Positions 25,649 to 34,851 of a stretch of 64,000 nucleotides of DNA are shown here, piece after piece. Origin of the DNA: Bacteroides caecigallinarum (GTDB taxonomy: Bacteria > Bacteroidota > Bacteroidia > Bacteroidales > Bacteroidaceae); assembly GCF_016902295.1 (NCBI RefSeq), contig NZ_JACJLQ010000003.1, positions 1 to 64,000 on the forward strand. Direction: 5' to 3'. A program made the translations under genes and the position numbers. Every line of letters begins with the position of its first letter. The stretch's first letter is position 1. The notes under the pieces were generated by a model. The model was not told the DNA's origin, made no database searches, and saw nothing but the letters and a program-made list of their open reading frames with translations.

Positions 25649-27862
25649 TTATTCCACCGTATCAGTCATTTCAAACTCCAGAACTCCGCCTTTCATTATA
25701 TCATCGTGTCTGATAAATGCTGAATCAAGAACCTTTCCGTTCAGTTTCACTGATTTCACAAAACAATTGCTGCGCCCAGCATTCTTTGCTACTATAGTAA
25801 ACTCCTTATTATCTGCGATTCTCAATTTCATTTGTGGGAACATTGGGGTTCCTGTTTCATAAACACCTGATACAGGATTTACCGGATAGAATCCCATCGC
25901 GCTCAGTACATACCAAGCCGACATCTGTCCGCAATCCTCGTTTCCACATAATCCGGACGGATTATTCTTATAAAGTTCATGCATAATCTCGGCTACATAT
26001 TTCTGGGTTTTCCACGGACTGTCTGTATAATTATAAAGATAGGCAACATGATGACTTGGTTCATTCCCGTGAGCATACTGCCCAATCATACCTGTACTGA
26101 ATATCGGAAGCTCCTCGTTCTCTTTCGGAGTTAAAGTAAACATACTGTCCAGTTTCTCCTCAAAGCGTTTTTTCCCTCCCATAAGTTCCACCAGACCATT
26201 TATGTCATGCTGAACAGACCACAAATATTGCCATCCATTGCTTTCGGTAATGTGCGGCGTATATTCCTCAGGTTTAAAATCAGGAATAAACTTACCCCTG
26301 CTATCCTTAGGTTGCATGAACGACGAAGCCTCATTGAATACATTACGATAATTCATAGCCCTCTGGTAAAATTCCTCTGCCAATTCCTTTTTCCCCATTC
26401 TATCTGCCATTTCAGCAATACAATAGTCATCAAACGCATATTCCAGGGTTTTAGAAAGTGACCAGTTTTCGGTATTATACTTATCTACGACATCGTATGG
26501 GATATATCCCATTCTTTTATACAATCCTATTTGTCTGTAATCGTCAAGATTAGCAGTTTTCACACACTCTTCAAGTGCCGTTTCAGAATCAAAATTGCCT
26601 ATTCCTTTAAGATAGGCATCAACAATGACAGGGACCGAATGATATCCAATCATCATATCTGTCTCACTTCCATACATATTCCATACCGGAAGTCTGCCGT
26701 TCTGTCGGGAGAAAGCGACAAGCGACTTCACCATATCATTAACCCTCCGTGGCTGTAAGATTGTAAACAACGGATGTGCAGCCCTATATGTATCCCAAAG
26801 CGAGAAAGTACTGTAATTGGTCCATCCGTCAGCTTTATGAACATTTCCATCCGGCCCATAATAATCACCATTAACATCACCGTATATTGTAGGAGCCAAC
26901 ATGCTATGATATAGGGCTGTATAGAATATTGTTTTTTCGTCTGTATCATTACTTACGACCTCAACCTTGCCCAAAGCCTCGTTCCACAAATTCTTTGCCT
27001 TGCTCAGATACGAATCAAAATCATCGTACACAGCCTCAGCCACAAAGTTTCTTTCAGCACCTTCCATACTTACTCCTGAAATAGCTGTCCTAACCAGAAT
27101 CTGTTCATTATCATCTGTATTATAATATACTTTGGCTATATAACCGGTTCCACTCGGTTCGCCATCTTCCATAATAAGAGTTGTATCAAGCACAAGACTC
27201 TCAAAAGGTTTCGAGAACTTTGTATAGAAAAACACTTTCTGATTCCTCGCCCAACCATCGGAAAACCTGTACCCTTTCAAAGTAACAGAGTCAACTATTT
27301 CGATATAAGAATCCTGAGTCCTGTCCCAGTTCATTGCTTTACTCAAATTAAGGAATATTGCCGACTCTGCTTTTGGAAAAGTATATCTCTGAATGCCGCA
27401 TCTTTCTGTTGCAGTCAATTCAACATTTATATTATAGTCGTCAAGGAAAACCTGATAGTATCCGGCATAAGCCTTTTCGTTTTCATGCGAGAATTTTGAA
27501 TGGATACCCAAAGGTGGTTCGGCTTCGCTGTAAGGCAATGTAACAGGCATAAACGAAATATCATAAAAATCGCCGGCACCTGTTCCCGACAAGTGAGTAT
27601 GGCTGAATCCGGCGATGGTACTGTCCGGATAGAAATATCCTGCAATTCTGTCCCAACCCGGCAAACCATTATCGGGGCTAAGCTGTACCATACCGAAAGG
27701 AACTTGTGCTCCCGGATAAGTATTACCTGTAAAATCCGTTCCTATGAAAGGATTTACAAACTTAGTATAATCAACATTCTGATTACTTCCATTTTTAACG
27801 CATGAGGATTCTGATACAGCTATCAGAAGCAGACCCACACATATAATACTTAAATGTTTCAT
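25649..27862 (-). CDS. GH92 alpha-mannosidase, lipoprotein
   Basis: A 737-residue GH92 enzyme and the first gene of the operon. A hydrophobic signal ends at SESSC, a weak lipobox. Motifs: VNPFIGTDFTGNTYPGAQVP, the acid glutamate in TESNGWQY near residue 540 (this copy lacks the more common EG-A-W pattern), GNEPSHHVAYLYNY, and GNEDCGQMSAWY. Because the acid motif is altered while the base motif is intact, it is probably active with a different +1 site. With the other two GH92 genes it should trim the alpha-mannose branches of yeast mannan or high-mannose N-glycans. Confidence 0.9.
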   Translation of the reverse strand: MKHLSIICVGLLLIAVSESSCVKNGSNQNVDYTKFVNPFIGTDFTGNTYPGAQVPFGMVQLSPDNGLPGWDRIAGYFYPDSTIAGFSHTHLSGTGAGDFYDISFMPVTLPYSEAEPPLGIHSKFSHENEKAYAGYYQVFLDDYNINVELTATERCGIQRYTFPKAESAIFLNLSKAMNWDRTQDSYIEIVDSVTLKGYRFSDGWARNQKVFFYTKFSKPFESLVLDTTLIMEDGEPSGTGYIAKVYYNTDDNEQILVRTAISGVSMEGAERNFVAEAVYDDFDSYLSKAKNLWNEALGKVEVVSNDTDEKTIFYTALYHSMLAPTIYGDVNGDYYGPDGNVHKADGWTNYSTFSLWDTYRAAHPLFTILQPRRVNDMVKSLVAFSRQNGRLPVWNMYGSETDMMIGYHSVPVIVDAYLKGIGNFDSETALEECVKTANLDDYRQIGLYKRMGYIPYDVVDKYNTENWSLSKTLEYAFDDYCIAEMADRMGKKELAEEFYQRAMNYRNVFNEASSFMQPKDSRGKFIPDFKPEEYTPHITESNGWQYLWSVQHDINGLVELMGGKKRFEEKLDSMFTLTPKENEELPIFSTGMIGQYAHGNEPSHHVAYLYNYTDSPWKTQKYVAEIMHELYKNNPSGLCGNEDCGQMSAWYVLSAMGFYPVNPVSGVYETGTPMFPQMKLRIADNKEFTIVAKNAGRSNCFVKSVKLNGKVLDSAFIRHDDIMKGGVLEFEMTDTVE

Positions 27863-28050
27863 ACAAAAAGCGATTTCACAACGTTACAAAACCATACCAT
27901 AGAGAAACTTTCATAGAATAATAAGTCTCATCAACGTCAACAAGGCAAGTCGCATATAACATTATATATATGTGACACTAAAAAAGAGACATATATTTAT
28001 TTTTCAAATCATTTTCTAAATCGCATAGATTTTTTTAAAACTTATTCATG

Positions 28051-28081
28051 CAAATATACTATATTAATTTATTATTTACAA
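28051..28081 (-). promoter_or_regulatory. Promoter of the GH92-MFS-GH130 operon
   Basis: On the minus strand, TTG (28079-28081), 20 bases, TATATTTG (28051-28058): an exact-spacing match. The start near 28044 gives a leader of about 180 nt before the first GH92. That leader shows no further feature beyond AT-rich sequence. Confidence 0.75.
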
Positions 28082-28115
28082 TAACAAATAAGTTTACTTA
28101 AGGAATCTGAAGTAT

Positions 28116-28167
28116 ATTATATATAATAATAACATTTACAGGAATATTTATTCCTATTATATATAAT
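28116..28167. promoter_or_regulatory. Paired 12-bp palindromes around a hairpin, candidate operator
   Basis: ATTATATATAAT occurs twice, at 28116-28127 and 28156-28167, with starts exactly 40 bases apart. AGGAAT/ATTCCT (28140-28145, 28150-28155) lies between them. The block is 35-86 bases upstream of the -33 element of the mannosidase operon, a suitable place for an activator. No regulator gene is visible in the operon. The rest of 28168-28278 is AT-rich with nothing recognisable. Confidence 0.45.
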
Positions 28168-28278
28168 TATTTCGTCATAGCAAATAAAATTTCCAATATC
28201 GGAACAACAAGACACTTCCGGACCTTTCCTCGAATACTTTACACCATTAAAATATAAATGACGATACCTCATAATACG

Positions 28279-28368
28279 TTAATAAAGCCAACCAACATGC
28301 AAATAATCATCATAGTCAATAATATCGAAGATAACAAAAACAAATATTTTGCTTTCCTGCTATAGCAA
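28279..28368 (-). pseudogene. Remnant of the 5' end of a second sce7726 gene and its promoter
   Basis: On the minus strand 28326-28282 reads DIIDYDDYLHVGWLY and then hits a stop. The intact sce7726 at 7388 has DIIDYDDYSHVDWLY at residues 27-41, so 13 of 15 residues agree. The nucleotide match (28279-28330 with 7261-7312) is also close. The upstream region 28341-28370 resembles the intact promoter region 7407-7438, with about 60 bases of coding sequence lost between. The match ends at about 28368, where HU-like sequence begins. Confidence 0.8.
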
Positions 28369-28369
28369 A

Positions 28370-28552
28370 ATATTTTTCAGAACAGAAAAGGCTATCATAC
28401 GTCCAAAGCTGCAAGACATCTGCTCAACCACGAGATATATGGCCATGCGGCAGATAAAACGACTGACAGACAGCGGAAAGCTGATAAACATAGGTTTCAA
28501 GAACCATTCGCTGTATGTACCGGCCGAAGGATGTTTCGGAACACAGCATTAA
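28370..28552 (+). pseudogene. Remnant of the 3' end of a second HU-HIG gene
   Basis: The plus-strand frame from 28388 encodes KAIIRPKLQDICSTTRYMAM and continues to a stop at 28550-28552. It is closely related to residues 156-207 of the intact HU gene at 17901. The N-terminal HU domain and its promoter are missing. Its orientation and side relative to the sce7726 remnant are the same as in the intact island, where HU lies about 10.5 kb away from the sce7726 start. Confidence 0.85.
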
Positions 28553-28587
28553 ACACCTATTTAAACAGCATTTAAATACAGTTTAAA
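28550..28587. repeat. Phased TAAA palindrome array, four units
   Basis: TAAA at 28550, 28562, 28573 and 28584 (spacing 12, 11, 11), three of them within TTTAAA palindromes. It starts at the stop codon of the HU remnant and ends about 100 bases before the -7 box of the next gene. Same architecture as 7513-7580 and 46537-46573. Confidence 0.65.
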
Positions 28588-28685
28588 ATGTTATACATTC
28601 GAGTGTTGGGCGATAAAAACAGACAGTTTATCCATAATTTTATATAAAACTGCAGGAAATGTACTGATTAGATGAAAAAACTTTC

Positions 28686-28693
28686 TACTTTTG
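28686..28693 (+). promoter_or_regulatory. -7 box upstream of the 28722 lipoprotein gene
   Basis: TACTTTTG fits TAnnTTTG on the plus strand. The -33 element is not clear. Transcription from about 28700 would give a leader of about 20 nt and probably continues into uppS and bamA. Confidence 0.5.
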
Positions 28694-28721
28694 CAACTTG
28701 TAACATAGAAATCATTTGCAA

Positions 28722-30107
28722 ATGAAAATAAGAATATTACCAATTCTGGTTGCCGGATTGATGGCAGCCACTGCTTTTTTGTCATCATGTCTTGGAAGCG
28801 ACTATGAGGAAATAGAGTATCCGTCAACGTCAAGTATAAAATCATTTTCCATAGGGACACTATACCAGACATTCTATGTAAAAAGTTCGAAAGGAGAAGA
28901 CAGTGTATATACTGATACGGTGAGTTACGCCGATGTTCCTTTCACTATAGACCAGATTAACAGAAGAATATACAATAACGACTCTTTGCCTAAGGACGTT
29001 GATATAACAAGAGTTGTGGCAAGTATCTCAGCCGACTATGACGCTATATACTACGAAAAAGACGGCAAAGACACTATATGGACTTCAGCTGACTCTTTAG
29101 ACTTCACAAAGCCGCTTACTTTTAAAGTGATGTCATATATCCCTTCACTTAATCAGTTTAAGACAGGCTACCCATATCAGGTTACAGTAAATGTTCACAA
29201 ACTGAATCCGGACTCGCTGGTCTGGAAAAATTTCAGCAACTCATTCGGACAGGATGTGGTTTTCAGCAAGCAAAAAGCCGTTTACCACAACAGTAGAATA
29301 TATGTATTTGGTGAAACTCAAACCGGAAATACAAAAGTCTATACATCGGAAACAGACAGAGGAAACATTATAAACGGATGGACTGACGTTACACCGGAAA
29401 TAGCAGGTATTAACATATACTCTGCAATGGTATTCAATAACGATGTATATTATATCGCAGAAGGAAGCTTATATAATCTGAGCAGTACTTCAAAAATTGG
29501 AACTGAAACAAATCTTTCGAACCTGGTTTCTGTAAACGGACAGGACATTCTGGCTTATACAAACGACAATAAGGTAGTAAAGCTCAATGCTTACGGAGAG
29601 AAAGAAAGCGAATGCGATTTCATTGATGGTGAGAACCTTAACGGAAATATCAGTTACATATCATATCCAGCCGCTCACAACACATCGTTGTGGAGAACAG
29701 TTGTAATGAAGAACGGAGCCGAGGCTGACACTACAGCAACTGTATTCAGCTACATCAGCAGCGACAACGAATGGGTGAAATTCCAGCCAAACAACCCTAC
29801 CACATGTCCAAACCAGAATAATATCTCGATGATTGCTTACGACGGCAAAATTTTCGCATACGGCGAAGACTTTGACTATTTCTACTCTTCATTGGACAAC
29901 GGACTGAACTGGAAAGAGGAAACAGAATATATGGTATTCCCGTCTGAAAATAAAAACGGAATAGACAAATTGACTACTTATCGCCAAAACGGAAGTTACT
30001 CTACAGTAGTCGAGGATAATGGAAATAAAGGCTCATTCATCTGGTTTATCTGGCAGGACGGAAGCATGACAAGAGCCATCCTTAACAGACTGATGCCTAA
30101 GGAATAA
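28722..30107 (+). CDS. DUF6242-type lipoprotein
   Basis: A 461-residue envelope lipoprotein: signal [19 protein letters not shown] followed by a lipobox LSSC. The N-terminal 140 residues hold Ig-like beta strands. The remainder has repeated short beta motifs of a propeller kind (VYFGETQTG-like, [27 protein letters not shown]), as seen in the sialidase-like repeats of DUF6242 proteins. Function unknown. I start at the ATG at 28722 because a TTG two codons earlier adds nothing to the signal. It precedes uppS by 25 bases on the same strand, an order I associate with Bacteroides. Confidence 0.7.
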   Translation: MKIRILPILVAGLMAATAFLSSCLGSDYEEIEYPSTSSIKSFSIGTLYQTFYVKSSKGEDSVYTDTVSYADVPFTIDQINRRIYNNDSLPKDVDITRVVASISADYDAIYYEKDGKDTIWTSADSLDFTKPLTFKVMSYIPSLNQFKTGYPYQVTVNVHKLNPDSLVWKNFSNSFGQDVVFSKQKAVYHNSRIYVFGETQTGNTKVYTSETDRGNIINGWTDVTPEIAGINIYSAMVFNNDVYYIAEGSLYNLSSTSKIGTETNLSNLVSVNGQDILAYTNDNKVVKLNAYGEKESECDFIDGENLNGNISYISYPAAHNTSLWRTVVMKNGAEADTTATVFSYISSDNEWVKFQPNNPTTCPNQNNISMIAYDGKIFAYGEDFDYFYSSLDNGLNWKEETEYMVFPSENKNGIDKLTTYRQNGSYSTVVEDNGNKGSFIWFIWQDGSMTRAILNRLMPKE

Positions 30108-30132
30108 ACCATCAAAAAAGAGAAAGACTGAC

Positions 30133-30864
30133 ATGCTATACAGAGAAAAAATAGACAAGACAAGAATTCCCGAACATATTGCAATAATTATGGATGGGAA
30201 CGGACGTTGGGCTAAAGAAAGAGGACATGTACGTACTTACGGCCACCAGGCAGGTGCCGAGACTGTACATATAATAGCTGAAGAGGCCGCGCGACTTGGA
30301 GTAAAATTCCTCACTTTATATACATTCTCTACAGAAAACTGGAACAGACCGGTCGATGAGGTTGCCGCACTAATGAGTCTGCTTATGGACTCTATAGAGG
30401 AGGAAACTTTCATGAAAAACAATATCCGTTTCAAAATCATCGGTGACACGACAAGACTTCCGGGAGACGTGCTTGAAAGACTGAACCTATGTATAGAAAA
30501 CACATCACTCAATACAGGCATGTGTCTGACATTGGCTCTGAGCTATTCGTCAAAATGGGAGATTACTGACGCCATGAAGAAAATAGCGGAAGAGGTGAAA
30601 TCGGGTAGCCTGGATGTAGAGGATATTTCAGACAAGACCATAGACAGCCATCTTGCCACAAGCTACATGCCTGATCCTGAACTGCTGATAAGAACAGGTG
30701 GCGAAATAAGACTGAGCAATTACCTGCTATGGCAGTGTGCATACTCGGAATTATATTTCTGTGACACATATTGGCCGGACTTTAAGGAGGAGGAATTGTG
30801 TAAAGCTATTTGCGACTATCAAAGCAGAGAACGCCGATTTGGAAAAACTAGTGAACAATTATAA
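30133..30864 (+). CDS. uppS: Isoprenyl transferase (undecaprenyl diphosphate synthase)
   Basis: Condenses farnesyl diphosphate with isopentenyl diphosphate in the cis configuration to build the lipid carrier for peptidoglycan and polysaccharides. The 243-residue protein has the signature MDGNGRWA with catalytic D21, the [13 protein letters not shown] region near 75-87 and the C-terminal [20 protein letters not shown] motif, slightly unusual in having I for the common R in GGE-x-R. It lies 9 bases before bamA, so the two share a transcript. The carrier it makes serves the glycosyltransferase cluster further along. Confidence 0.95.
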   Translation: MLYREKIDKTRIPEHIAIIMDGNGRWAKERGHVRTYGHQAGAETVHIIAEEAARLGVKFLTLYTFSTENWNRPVDEVAALMSLLMDSIEEETFMKNNIRFKIIGDTTRLPGDVLERLNLCIENTSLNTGMCLTLALSYSSKWEITDAMKKIAEEVKSGSLDVEDISDKTIDSHLATSYMPDPELLIRTGGEIRLSNYLLWQCAYSELYFCDTYWPDFKEEELCKAICDYQSRERRFGKTSEQL

Positions 30865-30873
30865 TTTGAAACA

Positions 30874-33525
30874 ATGAGATACCGTCTTTTAATCATATCT
30901 ATGATGACTTTGGGTTTGTCCTTTGTATCAAACAACGGATATGCCCAGAATAATACCGCCGAAAACGATAAACCTGTAATCCTTTACAACGGTTCGCCTA
31001 AAAAATATGAAATAGCGGACATAAAGGTTACCGGTGTAAAAAATTACGAAGATTATGTGCTTATAGGAATCTCCGGTCTTGCCGTGGGACAGACTATCAC
31101 TGTGCCGGGTGATGACATTACAGGAGCTGTAAAGAAATACTGGAGGCACGGATTGTTTTCGGACGTAAAGATATCGGCTGACAAGATTGAAGACAACAAG
31201 ATATATCTGCACATCGAACTTAAGCAACGTCCGCGTATCACCGACATACGCTTTTTCGGTGTGAAAAAGAGCGAACGCGAAGATTTGCAGGCTAAACTGG
31301 GACTGGTGAAAGGTAGCCAGATTACACCTAACCTGATTGACCGCGCGAAAATACTTATCAAAAAACACTTCGACGAAAAAGGTTTCAAGAATGCCGAAGT
31401 AAACATCGTAGAAAGAGAAGACACCGCTAATGCCGAACAGGTATATGTGGATGTTGACATCGACAAGAAAGAAAAAATCAAAGTTCACCAGATTACTATA
31501 GACGGAAATACTGTTCTGACTGACAAGAAACTCAAAAGAGTAATGAAAAAGACTAACGAAAAAGGTAAGCTTATCAACCTTTTCCGTACAAAGAAATTCA
31601 TCGAAAGTAATTTCGAGGCAGACAAACAGCTCATCATTGACAAGTATAACGAATTGGGATATCGTGACGCTCTCATCGAAATGGACAGCATCAGCCAGTA
31701 TGACGACAAGACGGTAAACATCTACATGAAAATATACGAAGGCAATAAATACTACCTGAGAGACATTACTTGGGTGGGTAATACTGTCTATCCTTCTGAC
31801 TTGCTTAGCGAACAGCTCAGAATGAAGAAAGGAGATGTCTATAACCAGAAATTGCTGAACGAGCGTATCAGCGGAGATGAGGACGCCATCGGTAACAACT
31901 ACTACAACAGAGGTTACGTATTCTACAACCTTGACCCTGTGGAAGTGAACATTGACGGTGACTCCATCGACCTGGAAATGCGTATCACCGAAGGTCCGCA
32001 GGCTACTATCAGCCATGTTCGTATAAACGGTAACGACCGTCTGTACGAAAACATTGTCCGCCGTGAGTTGAGAACACGCCCGGGCGATCTCTTCAGTAAG
32101 GAGGCTTTGGAACGTTCATACCGTGAAATTGCACAGATGGGACACTTCAACCCTGAAAACATTCAGCCGGATGTACAGCCTAATGTGCAGGACGGAACTG
32201 TTGACATCAACTGGGGATTGGAATCAAAAGCCAACGACCAGGTGGAATTCTCAGCCGGATGGGGACAAACAGGTGTTATCGGTAAGCTGAGCTTGAAGTT
32301 CACTAACTTCTCATTTGCAAACCTTTTCAGAAAAAATGACAACTATCGTGGTATCCTTCCTCAGGGAGACGGTCAGACACTTACAATAAGCGGTCAGACA
32401 AACGGTAGATACTATCAGTCGTACAGCGTTTCATTCTTCGACCCATGGTTCGGAGGTAAGCGTCCTACATCATTCTCTGTATCGGCATTCTATTCTGTGC
32501 AGACTGACGTAAGTAGCAACTATTATAACTCGGCTTATATGAACAACTACTATAACATGCTGTACGGTTACGGTAGCTACTACAACAATTATTATGGCAA
32601 CTACTATAATAACTATGAATCTTACTACGACCCTGACAAGTCAATCAAGATGTTCGGTGCGTCAATCGGTTGGGGTAAGCGTCTGAGATGGCCTGACGAC
32701 TATTTCACAATCTCGGCTGAGCTGTCTTACCAAAGATTCATGCTTAAGGACTGGAGCTATCTGTACATCAAGCTGAACAACGGACAGTATATGAACACAG
32801 GTAACTGCAACAACATCAACCTGAACCTGACTCTTGCCAGAAACTCTACAGATAACCCTATCTTCCCAAGATACGGTTCTGAATTCTCGGCATCGGTATC
32901 AATAACTCCGCCTTACTCACTGTTCAGCAATAAGGATTATTCCACTTACGGAAAAGACAATTATGAAGAAGCTGCAAGTATGTTCAAATGGATTGAATAC
33001 CACAAATGGAAATTCAAAGCAAAAACATATACAGCACTTCTGCCTATACAGAAATGTCCGGTATTGATGACACGTACCGAGTTCGGTATCCTGGGACACT
33101 ACAACAAGTATAAACGCTCTCCATTCGAGACATTCTACGTGGGTGGTGACGGTATGACAGGATACAGCTACAACTACGCTTCGGAAACTATCGCGCTACG
33201 TGGTTACGAAAACGGTTCGTTGACTCCTTACGGTAGCGAAGGTTACGCATACATCAGACTTGGTGCCGAATTGAGATATCCGCTTATGCTTGAGAACTCA
33301 ACAAGTATATATGCGCTTGGTTTCGTTGAAGCCGGTAACGCATGGACAGAGGTATCTAAGTTCAATCCATTCCAGTTGAAACGTTCGGCCGGTGTCGGTG
33401 TACGTATCTTCCTCCCTATGATTGGTATGATGGGTATCGACTGGGCATACGGTTTCGACAAGATAAACGGCTCAATGCAGTATAGCGGAAGCCAGTTCCA
33501 CTTTATCATCGGACAGGAGTTCTAA
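30874..33525 (+). CDS. bamA: Outer membrane assembly factor BamA
   Basis: Inserts beta-barrel proteins into the outer membrane. An 883-residue Omp85 protein: signal peptide (about 1-24, cut at YAQ), POTRA domains over about residues 40-450, and a 16-strand barrel over the C-terminal 430 residues ending in the outer-membrane signature FHFIIGQEF. It contains a tyrosine/asparagine-rich stretch of about 45 residues (about 545-590), far more repetitive than the rest. Two OmpH/Skp chaperone genes follow, matching its role in barrel biogenesis. Confidence 0.95.
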   Translation: MRYRLLIISMMTLGLSFVSNNGYAQNNTAENDKPVILYNGSPKKYEIADIKVTGVKNYEDYVLIGISGLAVGQTITVPGDDITGAVKKYWRHGLFSDVKISADKIEDNKIYLHIELKQRPRITDIRFFGVKKSEREDLQAKLGLVKGSQITPNLIDRAKILIKKHFDEKGFKNAEVNIVEREDTANAEQVYVDVDIDKKEKIKVHQITIDGNTVLTDKKLKRVMKKTNEKGKLINLFRTKKFIESNFEADKQLIIDKYNELGYRDALIEMDSISQYDDKTVNIYMKIYEGNKYYLRDITWVGNTVYPSDLLSEQLRMKKGDVYNQKLLNERISGDEDAIGNNYYNRGYVFYNLDPVEVNIDGDSIDLEMRITEGPQATISHVRINGNDRLYENIVRRELRTRPGDLFSKEALERSYREIAQMGHFNPENIQPDVQPNVQDGTVDINWGLESKANDQVEFSAGWGQTGVIGKLSLKFTNFSFANLFRKNDNYRGILPQGDGQTLTISGQTNGRYYQSYSVSFFDPWFGGKRPTSFSVSAFYSVQTDVSSNYYNSAYMNNYYNMLYGYGSYYNNYYGNYYNNYESYYDPDKSIKMFGASIGWGKRLRWPDDYFTISAELSYQRFMLKDWSYLYIKLNNGQYMNTGNCNNINLNLTLARNSTDNPIFPRYGSEFSASVSITPPYSLFSNKDYSTYGKDNYEEAASMFKWIEYHKWKFKAKTYTALLPIQKCPVLMTRTEFGILGHYNKYKRSPFETFYVGGDGMTGYSYNYASETIALRGYENGSLTPYGSEGYAYIRLGAELRYPLMLENSTSIYALGFVEAGNAWTEVSKFNPFQLKRSAGVGVRIFLPMIGMMGIDWAYGFDKINGSMQYSGSQFHFIIGQEF

Positions 33526-33550
33526 CGTAAGGAGACAAGACTTTTCCCCA

Positions 33551-33626
33551 GTTGACAAGATTTTAGGGACTAGAGACTAGGGACCAGATACTAGGGGACC
33601 TAGTAACTAGTAACTCGTCAACTAGT
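33551..33626. repeat. Heptad ACTAG repeats upstream of the first skp
   Basis: ACTAG or a one-base variant begins at 33569, 33576, 33583, 33590, 33606, 33613 and 33621, mostly 7-8 bases apart. The block is bounded by GTTGAC (33551-33556) and GTCAAC (33617-33622), and is followed by an A-rich stretch with ACTCAAAA units running up to the ATG at 33673. A shorter relative lies at 53433-53494. Confidence 0.65.
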
Positions 33627-33672
33627 ATCTAAAAAAACTTAAAAACTAACAAAACTCAAAAGCTCAAATATT

Positions 33673-34188
33673 ATGAAGAAAATGTTTCTATCTTTACTGA
33701 TTGTCATGGCAGGCATGATGACAGCACAGGCACAGAAATTTGCCCTTATAGACATGGAGTTTATCCTGAAACAGATACCATCATACGAACAGGCTAACAA
33801 ACAGATGGAAAGCCTGTCAAAACAATGGCAGACAGAAGTCGAAGCCAAATCAAAAGAGGCAAAAACTCTTTACGAAGCTTATCAGAAATCGGCTTCTACA
33901 ATGACAGCCGAACAAAGAACTGCAAAAGAAGAAGAAATCATATTAAAAGAAAGGGAAGCGGCAGAACTGAGACAAACTTACTTCAGACCGCAAGGCGAGG
34001 CAATGAAAAAAAGACAGGAACTTATCGCCCCTATACAGGATGCGATATACAATGCTGTAAAGGAAATCGCGACAGAAAAGGGATACGATGCCGTAATAGA
34101 CAGAGCTTCAGCACAAAGTATGATTTTCGCTTCTCCACGTATCGATATTAGCAATGAAGTTCTTTTGAAATTAGGATATTCAAAATAA
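33673..34188 (+). CDS. OmpH/Skp-family periplasmic chaperone
   Basis: A 171-residue protein with a Sec signal (MKKMFLSLLIVMAGMMTAQA, cut before QKF), then a strand and a long charged coiled coil over about residues 35-130, the Skp jellyfish arm. Skp trimers hold unfolded outer-membrane proteins on the way to BamA. It is the first of two tandem paralogues directly after bamA. The upstream gap carries the ACTAG repeat block in place of a recognisable promoter. Confidence 0.88.
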   Translation: MKKMFLSLLIVMAGMMTAQAQKFALIDMEFILKQIPSYEQANKQMESLSKQWQTEVEAKSKEAKTLYEAYQKSASTMTAEQRTAKEEEIILKEREAAELRQTYFRPQGEAMKKRQELIAPIQDAIYNAVKEIATEKGYDAVIDRASAQSMIFASPRIDISNEVLLKLGYSK

Positions 34189-34192
34189 TTTT

Positions 34193-34200
34193 ATACATTT
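34193..34200 (+). promoter_or_regulatory. -7 box of the second skp gene
   Basis: TACATTTG fits the -7 consensus immediately after the stop of the first skp. No well-spaced -33 element. It suggests that the second copy can also be transcribed alone. Confidence 0.45.
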
Positions 34201-34265
34201 GCATCCGAAAGGAAAACACACTTACATCAGGTAAGAAATTAATAATAAAATAGAAGACAAAGATT

Positions 34266-34817
34266 ATGTTGAAAAAATTAGCATTATTGATTATGCTCGT
34301 TGCACCAATGAGCATATTTGCACAGAAGTTCGGATACTTCAAATCAGAATCAATCATCCCGGTAATGCCTGAATACGCTAAAGCTCAGACAGACATCCAG
34401 GCTTTGCAGAAACAATATGAGGATGAAATCAAGCGCGCGTCTGACGAATTCAACAAGAAGTTCGCCGAATTCCAGCAGGAGCAGAAGAATCTTCCTCAGA
34501 ATATCCTTGAACGCCGCCAGAAAGAGCTTCAGGAACTTTCTGAAAAAGGAATGCAGTTCCAGCAGGACGCTCAGCAGCAGTTGCAGAAAGCTTATACAGA
34601 CATGATGACTCCTATCTATGAAAAGATGGAAAAAGCCGCTCAGGCTGTAGGTAAGGCAGGTGGTTATGTCTTCGTATTCGACTTGAACCGTACTGACATC
34701 CCTTACGTTGACGATACTCAGGCAAAAGATATCACAAACGATATCAAGACTAACCTTGGAATCAGCCTTACAGCTACTCCATACGTGCCACAGGCTCCAG
34801 CTCCAGCTGCAAACTAA
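34266..34817 (+). CDS. OmpH/Skp-family periplasmic chaperone
   Basis: A 183-residue paralogue of the preceding gene. Signal peptide MLKKLALLIMLVAPMSIFA cut before QKF, then an elongated coiled coil rich in Q, E and K (about residues 45-120), and a short proline/alanine-rich tail (VPQAPAPAAN). Likely function is chaperoning of outer-membrane proteins, perhaps with a different client set from the first copy. The terminator at 34852-34899 ends the bamA-skp transcript. Confidence 0.88.
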   Translation: MLKKLALLIMLVAPMSIFAQKFGYFKSESIIPVMPEYAKAQTDIQALQKQYEDEIKRASDEFNKKFAEFQQEQKNLPQNILERRQKELQELSEKGMQFQQDAQQQLQKAYTDMMTPIYEKMEKAAQAVGKAGGYVFVFDLNRTDIPYVDDTQAKDITNDIKTNLGISLTATPYVPQAPAPAAN

Positions 34818-34851
34818 TTTTCAAAAGAAAACTTATTTACTTAAATACGGT

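Noticed and set aside
27863-28043. Riboswitch in the leader of the mannosidase operon
   Set aside because: Only AT-rich sequence without stable nested stems or a known aptamer pattern was seen.
28349-28387. In-frame start making the HU remnant a small intact gene
   Set aside because: The residues before 28388 derive from the sce7726 promoter side of the junction; the HU DNA-binding domain is missing.
30928-32016. Long open frame (362 codons) antisense to bamA
   Set aside because: It mirrors the codon pattern of bamA and encodes a low-complexity hydrophobic and valine-rich product; bamA itself has complete family motifs.
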